This document shows, in pieces, positions 25,147 to 33,139 of a DNA stretch of 60,394 bases. The DNA lies in assembly GCA_910578475.1 (NCBI GenBank), contig CAJTRK010000011.1, forward strand, positions 39,593 through 99,986, written 5' to 3'. Position 1 is the first letter of the stretch. Each line of letters starts with the position of its first letter. The stretch comes from an uncultured Lachnospiraceae bacterium. Its GTDB lineage: Bacteria > Bacillota > Clostridia > Lachnospirales > Lachnospiraceae. Under the pieces are notes generated by a model. The model did no database searches and had not been told where the DNA came from. It saw only the letters and a program-made list of their open reading frames with translations. A program made the translations under genes and the position numbers.

Positions 25147-25665
25147 TCACACCTTCCCTTCAATTCCATAATAGTATCTGGCGAGTTTTGCACGTCCCCG
25201 CGAAAGTCTCGTCTGCACCGTACTTTTCGGAATTTTCAAAATTTCCGCTATTTCATGAATGTGATAACCTTCGCTGTAAAACAAAATCATAATGATACGA
25301 TATTTTTCATCCAACGACGATAACGCTTCCATAAACTCAAGCTTGTATTCATCATAGACTGCCGGTTCCTCATATTCCTCAAGCGGTTCCGTCCTCTGTG
25401 CCGTTTTTCTGAGTTGATAACATTTATGAATTAAAATTCTTGTCATCCATGTCTTAAAAAACTGCACCTGTTTCAACGTATCTATTTTTTCCCAACAGGC
25501 AAGAATCGCATCCTGAATTGCATCGGCAGCATCTTCGTCATTCATCAGAATTGCCAGAGCGACTTTATACATATCTTTCATATAAAGCTGCATCAGTTCG
25601 GTAAAAGCATCCGGTTCCTTCCTTTTCGCTCTTTTGACCAGATTTTCAGTTTCTTTGCTTTGCAT
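25147..25665 (-). CDS. ECF sigma factor (sigma-70 family)
   Basis: 172 residues with sigma region 2 (FTELMQLYMKDMYKVALAIL, then EDAADAIQDAILACWEKID) binding the -10 element and core polymerase, and region 4 (SLDEKYRIIMILFYSEGYHI, then IPKSTVQTRLSRGRAKL) binding the -35. There is no region 1.1 or 3, which defines the ECF group; the SigV/SigW-like type is the nearest I can name. AGGAGG is placed ideally before the ATG. The membrane protein encoded next is probably its anti-sigma factor. The signal is probably envelope stress, by analogy only. A repeated GAAACAGG (minus strand, 25733-25740 and 25756-25763) lies upstream but lacks a matching -10. Confidence 0.9.
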   Translation of the reverse strand: MQSKETENLVKRAKRKEPDAFTELMQLYMKDMYKVALAILMNDEDAADAIQDAILACWEKIDTLKQVQFFKTWMTRILIHKCYQLRKTAQRTEPLEEYEEPAVYDEYKLEFMEALSSLDEKYRIIMILFYSEGYHIHEIAEILKIPKSTVQTRLSRGRAKLARYYYGIEGKV

Positions 25666-25886
25666 GAAGCCTTCCTCCTGTGCGCACAGTAGATTTCAAA
25701 TTCCTTTAGAGCGTCCTCTGTACATTAGATAACCTGTTTCCCCAAAAAATCCCATCCTGTTTCAAATTTTATTTCTGCACTGATATTTTTCAAGTCTTGT
25801 ATTCTTTTCCATACAGATTTATACTACAAGTCTACTGCTGAAATGCCTGAAATGCGCCTAAACATATTTAGGATTTACGGCCAATC

Positions 25887-25915
25887 TTGAAAATACCTCT
25901 TCGATAAAATATAAT
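25887..25915 (+). promoter_or_regulatory. Sigma-A promoter of the MATE transporter gene
   Basis: TTGAAA (25887-25892), 17-bp spacer, TATAAT (25910-25915). A weaker upstream promoter, TTGTAT-17-TATACT, lies at 25797-25825. The ~40-nt leader carries a GC-rich hairpin CTGCGGC/GCCGGCAG (about 25929-25948) before the ribosome binding site. Confidence 0.75.
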
Positions 25916-25960
25916 AGGAGGTAATCCTGCGGCCCAAAGCCGGCAGATTAAGAGAAAGGC

Positions 25961-27358
25961 ATGATTATCGATATGGAACAGGGTAAGCAAAAAGAAATAC
26001 GCAAAAGCTCAAAACCGAAATATAATCAAGAGAACATACGCATTACTTTTCACATGGCATGGCCCTCTATTGTGGAATCTTTCTTCACCGCTTTTGCGGG
26101 ACTGGTGGATTCTCTGATGGTCAGCTCCCTCGGTTCCTACGCGGTGGCCGCCGTAGGGCTTACGACACAGCCCAAATTTATCGGGCTGTCTCTTTTTTTC
26201 GCCCTGAACGTGGCGATTTCCGCTTTGATTGCAAGAAGACGCGGAGAAGAAAATCCGGAAGAAGCGAACCGCATATTGAGCACCGCTATCCTTTTTATTC
26301 TGATTTCCGCCGTTATATTAAGCCTCCTGTTCGTGGCGCTGGCAGACCCCATCATTCATTTGTGCGGCTCCACGCCGGAAACGCACGACAGCGCGGTTTC
26401 CTATTTCCGAATTATTATGGGCGGTATGATTTTTAACTGCATTCAGATGGGCATTAATTCCGCCCAGAGGGGCGCCGGCAATACCAAGATTACAATGCGC
26501 ACCAATGTCACATCCAACACGGTTAATATCATTTTTAACTTCCTGCTCATTACAGGACGCTTCGGTTTTCCCGCGCTCGGCATTCATGGCGCGGCGCTGG
26601 CAACCGTTCTCGGCACTGTCGTCGCAAGCATCATGAGTATTCTTTCTATTTTAAAGCCCGACGGATTCATCAGTCTGCCTTATATTATGAAAAATAAAAT
26701 TTTCCCTGCCGCAGTATCTTTTTGCCATCTGGTCAAAGTTGGATACAGCGTCTTTTTTGAACAGCTTCTCATGCGCATCGGTTTTATGATGACTGCAATT
26801 ATGGCCGCAAAACAGGGAACCGACGCGATGGCTGCCCACCAGGTTGGCATGAATATTATGGGACTTTCTTTTTCCTTCGGGGACGGACTGCAGGCCGCGG
26901 CCGTTGCGCTCATAGGACGCAGCCTCGGCGCGGGAAACGAAGAACTTGCCAAAGACTATGGACGAATATGCCGGATGTTCGGCGGCGTCATTTCCGTATG
27001 TCTCGCGGTTCTTTATTTCTTCGGCGCAAAACCGCTTATGAGCCTGTTCTTCGTCGAAGAACATATTGTCGCTATCGGCGTAAACATTATGAGAGTTATC
27101 ATATTTGTCGTTGCTTTTCAAATCAGTCAGGTCGTTTATATGGGCTGCCTGCGCGGCGCGGGGGACACCTTCTACACCGCCATCGCATCCACTGTCAGCG
27201 TCACCTTTATCCGTACCATCGGTTCTTATCTGGGCGGTTATGTCTTTGGCTTCGGCATCGTCGGAATCTGGCTCGGCGTTCTGGCGGACCAGATTTCCCG
27301 ATTCCTCTTTGCCTCGACGCGGTTTAAAAAGGGAAAATGGACACAGATTAAAATATAG
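25961..27358 (+). CDS. MATE family efflux transporter
   Basis: 465 residues, twelve predicted membrane helices in two six-helix halves. MATE features are FTAFAGLVDSLMVSSLGSYA near the first helix pair, NLGAGN-like RSLGAGNEELAKDYGRICRM in the second half, and repeated small-residue helices. Members export cationic drugs or metabolites in exchange for Na+ or H+. The start is set at the ATG at 25961, with AGAAAGG almost directly upstream; an ATG at 25973 is a possible alternative. A strong promoter lies 46 bp upstream. It stands alone between the divergent sigma factor gene and hsp20; the substrate cannot be read. Confidence 0.9.
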   Translation: MIIDMEQGKQKEIRKSSKPKYNQENIRITFHMAWPSIVESFFTAFAGLVDSLMVSSLGSYAVAAVGLTTQPKFIGLSLFFALNVAISALIARRRGEENPEEANRILSTAILFILISAVILSLLFVALADPIIHLCGSTPETHDSAVSYFRIIMGGMIFNCIQMGINSAQRGAGNTKITMRTNVTSNTVNIIFNFLLITGRFGFPALGIHGAALATVLGTVVASIMSILSILKPDGFISLPYIMKNKIFPAAVSFCHLVKVGYSVFFEQLLMRIGFMMTAIMAAKQGTDAMAAHQVGMNIMGLSFSFGDGLQAAAVALIGRSLGAGNEELAKDYGRICRMFGGVISVCLAVLYFFGAKPLMSLFFVEEHIVAIGVNIMRVIIFVVAFQISQVVYMGCLRGAGDTFYTAIASTVSVTFIRTIGSYLGGYVFGFGIVGIWLGVLADQISRFLFASTRFKKGKWTQIKI

Positions 27359-27406
27359 CGCTTTATAATTTCTTTATTCTTTCTTTATGGTTTCATTATT
27401 GATTAT

Positions 27407-27439
27407 TTGTTCTATATGTTGTATAACAATTATAGACAA
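27407..27439 (+). promoter_or_regulatory. Nested dyad upstream of hsp20
   Basis: TTGTTCTATA and TATAGACAA flank an inner TTGTATAACAA (27419-27429), giving two nested inverted repeats about 70 bp before the Hsp20 start. It is neither CIRCE nor a CtsR heptamer repeat. It may be an operator or overlap the promoter. Confidence 0.35.
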
Positions 27440-27507
27440 GAGAACAGAAAATAATTTTTCCGATTCTGATAATAATAAGTAGATACTATAAAGAAGGAGT
27501 GATTTTT

Positions 27508-27960
27508 ATGTTAAGACCAGCATTATTTGACAACCGTAACTATAAACCCATGTTTTTCGATGATTCCTTTGACAAAATGTTCGACAACGCTTTCAGAGAT
27601 TTTTGGGGTAACAATGAGCTGGAACGTCACGACGCTTTCAGAACGGACGTCATTGACCAGGGCGACAATTACCTGCTTCAGGCGGAACTTCCGGGATTTC
27701 AGAAAGAGGATATCAACATCGACCTGAAAAATGACCTGCTGACCATTTCCGCCTCACACAAAGAAGAGAATAACGAGGAAGACAAAAACAAATATATCCG
27801 CAAGGAAAGATATTACAGCTCTTATTCCAGAAGCTTTCGTGTAAACGACATCGAAGCGGCCGATATTGACGCATGCTATAACAACGGCATTCTGGAAGTA
27901 AAATTCCCCAAGAAGGACTCCGAGAGCAAAGAAACTGTCCGGAAAATCGAAGTAAAATAA
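27508..27960 (+). CDS. Hsp20/alpha-crystallin small heat-shock protein
   Basis: 150 residues. N-terminal Phe/Asp-rich arm (FDDSFDKMFDNAFRDF), then the alpha-crystallin domain (about 40-140) with YLLQAELPGFQKEDINIDLK, LTISASHKEENNEE and the C-terminal GILEVKFPKK. Small heat-shock proteins are ATP-independent holdases that keep unfolding proteins soluble in the cytoplasm. The ATG at 27508 has AAGGAG eight bases upstream; an upstream in-frame GTG is not needed. It is monocistronic, with a strong terminator after it. Confidence 0.93.
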   Translation: MLRPALFDNRNYKPMFFDDSFDKMFDNAFRDFWGNNELERHDAFRTDVIDQGDNYLLQAELPGFQKEDINIDLKNDLLTISASHKEENNEEDKNKYIRKERYYSSYSRSFRVNDIEAADIDACYNNGILEVKFPKKDSESKETVRKIEVK

Positions 27961-27994
27961 CTTTCGCTGTAAGCAGTATGGTTGTACCCATTTT

Positions 27995-28026
27995 AGAGAC
28001 GGCTTTTTACAGGCCGTCTCTTTTTT
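27995..28026 (+). terminator. Terminator of hsp20
   Basis: GAGACGGC (27996-28003) pairs with GCCGTCTC (28013-28020), followed by six T. Confidence 0.88.
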
Positions 28027-28057
28027 GCTTTTCCCATATCTTCTTTGTAAAATCATA

Positions 28058-28095
28058 TTGACATTTCCAGTTATGCAAGTATAATTGTATACAAT
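28058..28095 (+). promoter_or_regulatory. Promoter with palindromic operator before the citrate-synthase-like gene
   Basis: TTGACA (28058-28063), 16-bp spacer, TATAAT (28080-28085). A perfect 12-bp palindrome ATTGTATACAAT (28084-28095) overlaps the end of the -10 and covers the start point. The core TGTATACA resembles GntR/FadR-subfamily operators. The position predicts repression of a strong promoter. Confidence 0.7.
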
Positions 28096-28134
28096 AATTC
28101 AATCTTTTACAAAATGCGGATGAACGGGAGAAAA

Positions 28135-29511
28135 ATGATGAAAAAGATATTGTACAACCAACACACACATCTTCTCGAAGAGAATCAATATGTATATGGA
28201 TTGCAGGATGTTCCATCTCCGGAGCTGTTCCGGGAAGTTTTTCCCTATGATATGGTTCCGAAGGTTACATATAACCATCGACATGTTCCAATCAATATGC
28301 CGGAGGAAATTTTTATCTCCGATACCACTTTCCGCGACGGTCAGCAGTCCAGAACGCCTTATACAGTTGAACAGGTCGTCAATATTTATAAAATGCTGCA
28401 TCGTCTGTCCGGCCCCAACGGCATTATCCGGCAAAGTGAATTTTTCGTATATTCACAAAGAGACCGGGATGCTATCGAAAAATGTATGGAGCTCGGGTAT
28501 GATTTCCCCGAAATAACAACCTGGATTCGCGCGACAAAAGAAGATTTCGCCCTCGCCAAAAGCATGGGGATTCAGGAAACCGGCATTCTTGTCAGCTGCT
28601 CCGATTATCATATTTTCAACAAAATGGGACTCACAAGAAGCCAGGCAATCGACAAGTATCTTCGCGTCATTCAGGAATGCCTTGATGCCGGACTGCGTCC
28701 GAGATGCCATTTTGAAGACATCACCCGGGCAGACTTTTACGGTTTTGTCATTCCTTTTGCCATTAAATTAAAAGAACTTTCCGACGAATATCAGATTCCG
28801 ATTAAAATAAGGGCCTGTGATACACTGGGACTCGGCGTTTCCTATCCCGGCGTTTCCCTTCCGAGAAGCGTTCCCGGCATTATGTACGGTTTATCCCACT
28901 ATGCGGACATTTCAAGCGATATGATAGAATGGCATGGCCACAACGATTTCTATAAGGGTGTGGCAAATGCTTCGACCGCCTGGCTTTACGGCGCTTCCAC
29001 CGTTAACTGCTCTCTGCTCGGCATCGGCGAACGAACCGGCAATGTCCCGCTGGAAGCGATGGTTTTTGAATATGCTTCTTTTAAGGGCTCCTTCGATGGC
29101 ATGGACCCGACGGTCATTACCGAAATAGCCGATTATATTTCCAAAGAAACCAATTATGATATTCCTCCGATGACGCCTTTTGTCGGGGAAAACTTCAACC
29201 TGACCAAAGCAGGCATTCATGCCGACGGTCTTTTAAAAGACGAAGAAATATACAATATTTTTGACACCCGGAAACTGCTCAACCGTCCTCCGCTCGTTGC
29301 CATTAACAATACTTCCGGCGTTGCCGGTATCGCTTACTGGCTGAACCAGTATTACAGCAATACGGAAGAAACGATGATTTCCAAAAAAGACCCGCTTGTC
29401 CTCTACATTAAAAAATGGGTGGACGAACAATATGAAAGCGGACGAATTACTTATATCACCACTTCCGAACTGGTTTCTTTGGTAGAACAATATCATTCCA
29501 GGACAGTCTGA
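28135..29511 (+). CDS. Re-citrate synthase-like / isopropylmalate synthase family enzyme
   Basis: About 458 residues of the DRE-TIM (HMGL-like) fold. The metal and catalytic signature is ISDTTFRDGQQSRTPYT; later blocks include RCHFEDITRADFYGFVIPFA, IRACDTLGLGVSYPGVSLPR, WHGHNDFYKGVANASTAWLY and LLGIGERTGNVPLEAMVFEY. A short C-terminal part replaces the LeuA allosteric domain. This pattern and length fit the Re-type citrate synthase described from Clostridium kluyveri better than true LeuA (which has the ~120-residue regulatory domain), so condensation of oxaloacetate and acetyl-CoA is the likely reaction; homocitrate or isopropylmalate synthesis remains possible. GGGAG precedes the ATG pair at 28135/28138. 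No leu or TCA genes are adjacent. Confidence 0.75.
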   Translation: MMKKILYNQHTHLLEENQYVYGLQDVPSPELFREVFPYDMVPKVTYNHRHVPINMPEEIFISDTTFRDGQQSRTPYTVEQVVNIYKMLHRLSGPNGIIRQSEFFVYSQRDRDAIEKCMELGYDFPEITTWIRATKEDFALAKSMGIQETGILVSCSDYHIFNKMGLTRSQAIDKYLRVIQECLDAGLRPRCHFEDITRADFYGFVIPFAIKLKELSDEYQIPIKIRACDTLGLGVSYPGVSLPRSVPGIMYGLSHYADISSDMIEWHGHNDFYKGVANASTAWLYGASTVNCSLLGIGERTGNVPLEAMVFEYASFKGSFDGMDPTVITEIADYISKETNYDIPPMTPFVGENFNLTKAGIHADGLLKDEEIYNIFDTRKLLNRPPLVAINNTSGVAGIAYWLNQYYSNTEETMISKKDPLVLYIKKWVDEQYESGRITYITTSELVSLVEQYHSRTV

Positions 29512-29531
29512 GTCTACTCATATGTTATTTT

Positions 29532-29559
29532 AAACCGTCGCATTGATGCGGCGGTTTTT
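29532..29559 (+). terminator. Terminator of the citrate-synthase-like gene
   Basis: AACCGTCGCA pairs with TGCGGCGGTT around loop TTGA, followed by T residues. Confidence 0.85.
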
Positions 29560-29669
29560 CCATATATTACACATAATTTTCATAGCTTGCACATAAAGTT
29601 TCCATATTTTTAAGATACTATCATTTTGTCATACAGCCAAATAATGAAGAAAGGAAGTGACATTACCAC

Positions 29670-30341
29670 ATGGAGTTTCGCCACGAATGGAAACATAATA
29701 TTAATATGTCGGATATGATTTCCATAAGGCCGCGCCTGCGCGCCGTCATGCAGCCGGATGAACACGCGGAAAACGGCAAATATGAAATTCGAAGTCTCTA
29801 CTTTGACAGCCTGTTCGATAAAGCCCTGCGTGAAAAACTGGACGGCGTCAATATCCGTGAAAAATTCCGCATTCGATACTACAACGGAGATACTTCTTAT
29901 ATTCTTCTGGAAAAGAAGTACAAAAGAGGCAGCCTCGGAAGCAAGACAAACGCGCTTATGACCGAAGAGGAAGCACAGAAAATTACGGATGGACATTTTG
30001 ACTGGATGCAGGGGCATAAAGAACCGCTCATACGGGAACTGTACGACAAAATGACCATGCAGGGACTGCGCCCCAAAACAATTGTCGATTACACAAGAAA
30101 ACCTTATACATACCCGCCCGGAAATGTCAGAATCACAATTGATTACCACATACACACCGGTCTTTTCCATACGGATTTTCTGAATCCGGACTGCCCGACC
30201 ATACCCATAAAGGGCGACCCTGTCATTTTGGAAATAAAATGGGACGCCTGGCTGCCGGATATTATCCGCCGCCTCGTACAGTTGGAGAATCGTTCCAGTA
30301 CAGCTTTTTCCAAGTATGCAGCCTGCCGCATGTATGACTGA
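29670..30341 (+). CDS. VTC-domain protein (polyphosphate polymerase-like)
   Basis: 223 residues forming one VTC domain. Visible features are the N-terminal FRHEWKHNIN, then YEIRSLYFDSLFDKALREKL, REKFRIRYYNGD and LLEKKYKRGSLGSK, with a later basic RPKTIVDYTRKPY and the acidic EIKWDAWLP strand. The alternating Arg/Lys and Glu residues line the tunnel in yeast VTC4, which makes polyphosphate from ATP. Bacterial homologues in this context are not well characterised. It opens a three-gene operon with a DUF4956 membrane protein and a CotH-family kinase, a recurrent bacterial trio. GAAAGGAAGTGAC lies upstream of the ATG. It is probably cytoplasmic, acting with the membrane partner. Confidence 0.88.
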   Translation: MEFRHEWKHNINMSDMISIRPRLRAVMQPDEHAENGKYEIRSLYFDSLFDKALREKLDGVNIREKFRIRYYNGDTSYILLEKKYKRGSLGSKTNALMTEEEAQKITDGHFDWMQGHKEPLIRELYDKMTMQGLRPKTIVDYTRKPYTYPPGNVRITIDYHIHTGLFHTDFLNPDCPTIPIKGDPVILEIKWDAWLPDIIRRLVQLENRSSTAFSKYAACRMYD

Positions 30342-30367
30342 TTTCAATAGAACAGGAGAAGAAATTT

Positions 30368-31038
30368 ATGACTTTTAACGATATTTTTAAATCAAATTTT
30401 CTTGAAAACATTACCAGTGTCAGTATTCTTGACACCTTAACAGCATTAGCGCTTTCCTTTTGTCTCGGTCTTTTTATCTTTTTCGTTTATAAAAAACCTT
30501 TTCCGGCATTATGTATTCTTCCGGTTTTGCCGTTACACTGGTAGCGCTGACAATGATTACCACGCTCGTTATTTTAGCCGTTACATCCAATGTCGTTCTT
30601 TCTCTTGGTATGGTCGGCGCCCTCTCTATTGTTCGTTTTCGCACCGCAATCAAAGAGCCGCTGGATATCGCCTTCCTTTTCTGGTCAATAGCCGTCGGTA
30701 TAGTTCTGGCCGCCGGTCTGCTGACGCTGGCCGTCATCGGAAGCCTTTTCATCGGAATTTTCCTTCTCATATTTGTAAATCGCAAAACACACAGGAACCC
30801 ATATATAATTGTCCTTGCGTGCGCGGACTACGAAAGCGAACAAAAGGCCATCGCATTTTTGCATACCCATGTAAAACGTATTGCCGTCAAAAGCAAAACT
30901 GCCAGAAAAGGCGCCGTGGAACTGAACCTCGATATCAGAATGAAAGATGACAATACGGACTTCATCAACACGCTTTCCGAAATGGACGGCGTCAGCAGCG
31001 CCGTGCTTGTCAGCTACAACGGTGATTACATGGGATAG
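30368..31038 (+). CDS. DUF4956 membrane protein, interrupted by a one-base frameshift
   Basis: The start ATG at 30368 (AGGAG upstream) opens MTFNDIFKSNFLENITSVS, then a membrane helix ending FIFFVYKK. The frame then reads into a stop at about 30544. The rest of the family sequence (MYSSGFAVTLVALTMITT, LGMVGALSIVRFRTAIKEPL and a C-terminal soluble domain) continues in the -1 frame to 31038. The switch falls at an A-run of six (30491-30496): seven A would restore one 223-residue protein. DUF4956 proteins have about four helices and accompany VTC and CotH genes. Causes could be a real mutation, homopolymer sequencing error or slippage during expression. If translation instead begins at the ATG at 30511, a 175-residue form lacking helix 1 is made. 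Confidence 0.75.
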
Positions 31039-31047
31039 GAGGATAGT

Positions 31048-32634
31048 ATGGCAACAAACAGGCATATTGATAAAATCTGCTTCATTGCCTTTTCTTTTGC
31101 TCTGTTAATTACTTTTCTTTTTTTTCACGCAAAAGAAGCCGGCGTACAGGCAGTCAGCGCCCCAATCGGCTATGAATCCCTACTGTTTAACACTTCAACC
31201 GTACATACTGTCGATATTGTTATGGATGACTGGGATTCTTTTCTGGAAAACTGTACAGATGAAAAATATGTGGACTGTACAGTGGTAATTGATGGTGAAA
31301 TATGCAGAAATGTGGCAATCCGTGCAAAGGGAAATACATCCCTTTCTTCCGTCGCCAATTACGGAAATAACCGATACAGCTTCAAAATAGAATTTGACCA
31401 TTATGATAAAGCCAATACCTATTTTGGATTAGACAAACTCTGCCTGAACAACATTATTCAGGACAATACTTATATGAAAGATTATCTTTCGTATCAACTG
31501 ATGAGCTCTTTTGATGTTAATGCTCCTTTATGCAGTTATGCCTACATCACGGTAAACGGCAACGACTGGGGATTGTATCTCGCGGTCGAAGCCGTTGAAG
31601 AATCCTTTTTACAGCGAAATTACGGCAATGATTACGGAGAATTGTATAAACCTGACAGCGTGAAAATGGGCGGCGGCCGCGGCAACGGCAAAAACTTTAA
31701 GCAGGAAGATTTCGAAATTCCGGAAGGTTTCGATATCCCAAAAACTTTTATGCCTCCCGATGTATCCGGTGAAAAAATGCCTGATGCGTATAACCAAATT
31801 CCACCCGACAGGCAAAACGGTATGTTCAGGAACAACGGTCCCGGTATGATGGGAAGCGGCGACGTATCACTGGTTTATACGGATGATGATTATAGCAGTT
31901 ATTCCAATATTTTTGAAAACGCCAAAACGAATATTACAAACAGCGATAAAAATCGCCTGATTGACTCCTTGAAACAACTGAACGAGGGGGAAAATCTGGA
32001 TAATATTGTTGATATAGACGCTGTTATCCGTTATTTTGTCGTCCATAATTTTGTCTTAAATTTTGACAGCTATACCGGTTTTATGGTTCACAATTATTAT
32101 TTATATGAAAAGGACGGCCGGCTATCCATGCTTCCCTGGGATTATAATCTCGCTTTCGGCGGGTTTATGTCAGAATCCGATGCCACAGCGCTTATCAACT
32201 ATCCCATCGATACACCCGTCTCCGGCGGAACCATAGAATCCAAACCAATGCTTGCGTGGATATTTGATAATAAAGAATACACGGAAAAATACCACTTATA
32301 TTTTTCCGAATTTATTTCCGATTATTTTGACAACGGATACTTTACCGATATGATTGACTCTCTGTCTGAAATGATATCTCCATATGTGGAAAAAGATGTT
32401 ACAAAATTCTGCACTTATGATGAATTTCAAAAAGGCGTGGCTGTCTTAAAAGAATTCTGCCTGCTGCGCGCCCAAAGCATATCGGCTCAGCTTAACGGTT
32501 CCATTCCGTCTACGAGTGAAGAACAGGCACAGGATAATTCCTCCTTTATTGATGGAAATCACCTGATTATCTCCGATATGGGAAGCATGGATAATAATAT
32601 ATCCCCTGATTTTTCCCAAAGGCGCAGTTTTTAA
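31048..32634 (+). CDS. CotH kinase family protein
   Basis: 528 residues. An N-terminal membrane anchor or signal (about 9-28) places the rest outside. The CotH domain shows the nucleotide- and metal-binding style motifs IRAKGNTSLSSVANYGNNRY, NNIIQDNTYMKDYLSYQLM, GLYLAVEAVEESFLQRNYG, the GELYKPD segment and MLPWDYNLAFGGF near residue 370. B. subtilis CotH is a spore-coat protein kinase, but many members are not sporulation genes; here the VTC and DUF4956 partners point to a membrane-associated glycan or polyphosphate-linked function rather than the coat. A Gly/Met/Pro-rich low-complexity stretch (about 205-275) separates two parts of the domain. GGAGG precedes the ATG. Confidence 0.88.
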   Translation: MATNRHIDKICFIAFSFALLITFLFFHAKEAGVQAVSAPIGYESLLFNTSTVHTVDIVMDDWDSFLENCTDEKYVDCTVVIDGEICRNVAIRAKGNTSLSSVANYGNNRYSFKIEFDHYDKANTYFGLDKLCLNNIIQDNTYMKDYLSYQLMSSFDVNAPLCSYAYITVNGNDWGLYLAVEAVEESFLQRNYGNDYGELYKPDSVKMGGGRGNGKNFKQEDFEIPEGFDIPKTFMPPDVSGEKMPDAYNQIPPDRQNGMFRNNGPGMMGSGDVSLVYTDDDYSSYSNIFENAKTNITNSDKNRLIDSLKQLNEGENLDNIVDIDAVIRYFVVHNFVLNFDSYTGFMVHNYYLYEKDGRLSMLPWDYNLAFGGFMSESDATALINYPIDTPVSGGTIESKPMLAWIFDNKEYTEKYHLYFSEFISDYFDNGYFTDMIDSLSEMISPYVEKDVTKFCTYDEFQKGVAVLKEFCLLRAQSISAQLNGSIPSTSEEQAQDNSSFIDGNHLIISDMGSMDNNISPDFSQRRSF

Positions 32635-32652
32635 AATTGCGCCTCCTCTTTT
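32621..32652 (+). terminator. Terminator at the end of the VTC-CotH operon
   Basis: GGCGCA (32621-32626) pairs with TGCGCC (32638-32643), followed by a T-rich stretch. The cotH-like stop codon sits in the loop. Confidence 0.7.
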
Positions 32653-33139
32653 ATTCCGAAGCGGAAAATCTATCCGCACACATCATTAACTCTCTGACCT
32701 TTTCCACATCATAATCCGGTGCAAAACGCTCCGCGGCCCGATATATGTTTTCAATCACAGAATATTCCTCTTCCAGCTCATCTGCTATTTCATTTAATTG
32801 TTTTCCTTTTTTCAACTTTTTGCAGACTATTTTGGCCAGTAAATACGCTTCTCCTTTTTTTCGATTAGTTCTTCTGTACTGTATGAATTTAACTGTATCA
32901 GCTTATAAAAAATCCAGGAGTAAATGGCTCATTTAATCCGTAAACATCAGTATATAGCGTTCCGATACATCTTCGATATCTTCTGCACAAACATTTTTTA
33001 AAATCGGCATATTCATATAATTTCTCAGAAACCGGGAATACAGTTCCGCATTTCCGAATATGAGTTTACTGCTGCTGTCATGCACTCGACTGTTTCCTAT
33101 TTGTCCCGATGTTTTCTGTTTCTTCCTCTGTTCCTGCAT
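32651..33139 (-). pseudogene. Decayed Rpn/transposase-31-like (PD-(D/E)XK) gene
   Basis: The N-terminal piece (68 codons from 33139) contains SSKLIFGNAELYSRFLRNYM and PEDIED-like AEDIEDVSERYILMFTD, the usual opening of Rpn/YhgA-like putative transposase proteins, and then hits a stop. After ~35 bp, in another frame, comes ADTVKFIQ, and then a recognisable C-terminal piece (GEAYLLAKIVCKKLKKGKQ through RAAERFAPDYDVEKVRELMM) ending at 32651. The middle ~200 residues of the usual ~300 are missing. So at least one frameshift or insertion and one large deletion occurred. Rpn proteins are nuclease-like and found in many copies in Clostridia; this copy cannot be functional. Confidence 0.6.

Noticed and set aside
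25733..25763. ECF autoregulatory promoter (two GAAACAGG copies)
   Set aside because: GAAAC-type -35 sequences are suggestive, but no CGTC or CGTA -10 falls at 15-17 bp spacing from either copy.
25926..25960. Possible riboswitch in the MATE transporter leader (hairpin CTGCGGC/GCCGGCAG)
   Set aside because: The leader from the strong promoter is only about 40 nt and matches none of the guanidine, preQ1, purine or cobalamin consensus cores I can recall. A simple hairpin is the safer reading.
27361..27507. CIRCE or CtsR operator before hsp20
   Set aside because: Neither TTAGCACTC-N9-GAGTGCTAA nor a GGTCAAA tandem is present; only an AT-rich dyad.
30491..30497. Programmed -1 frameshift at AAAAAAC in the DUF4956 gene
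   Set aside because: In the zero frame the run is T AAA AAA C, not the X XXY YYZ slippery arrangement, and no clear stimulator stem was found. Mutation or slippage is more likely, so it is listed only as a frameshift.
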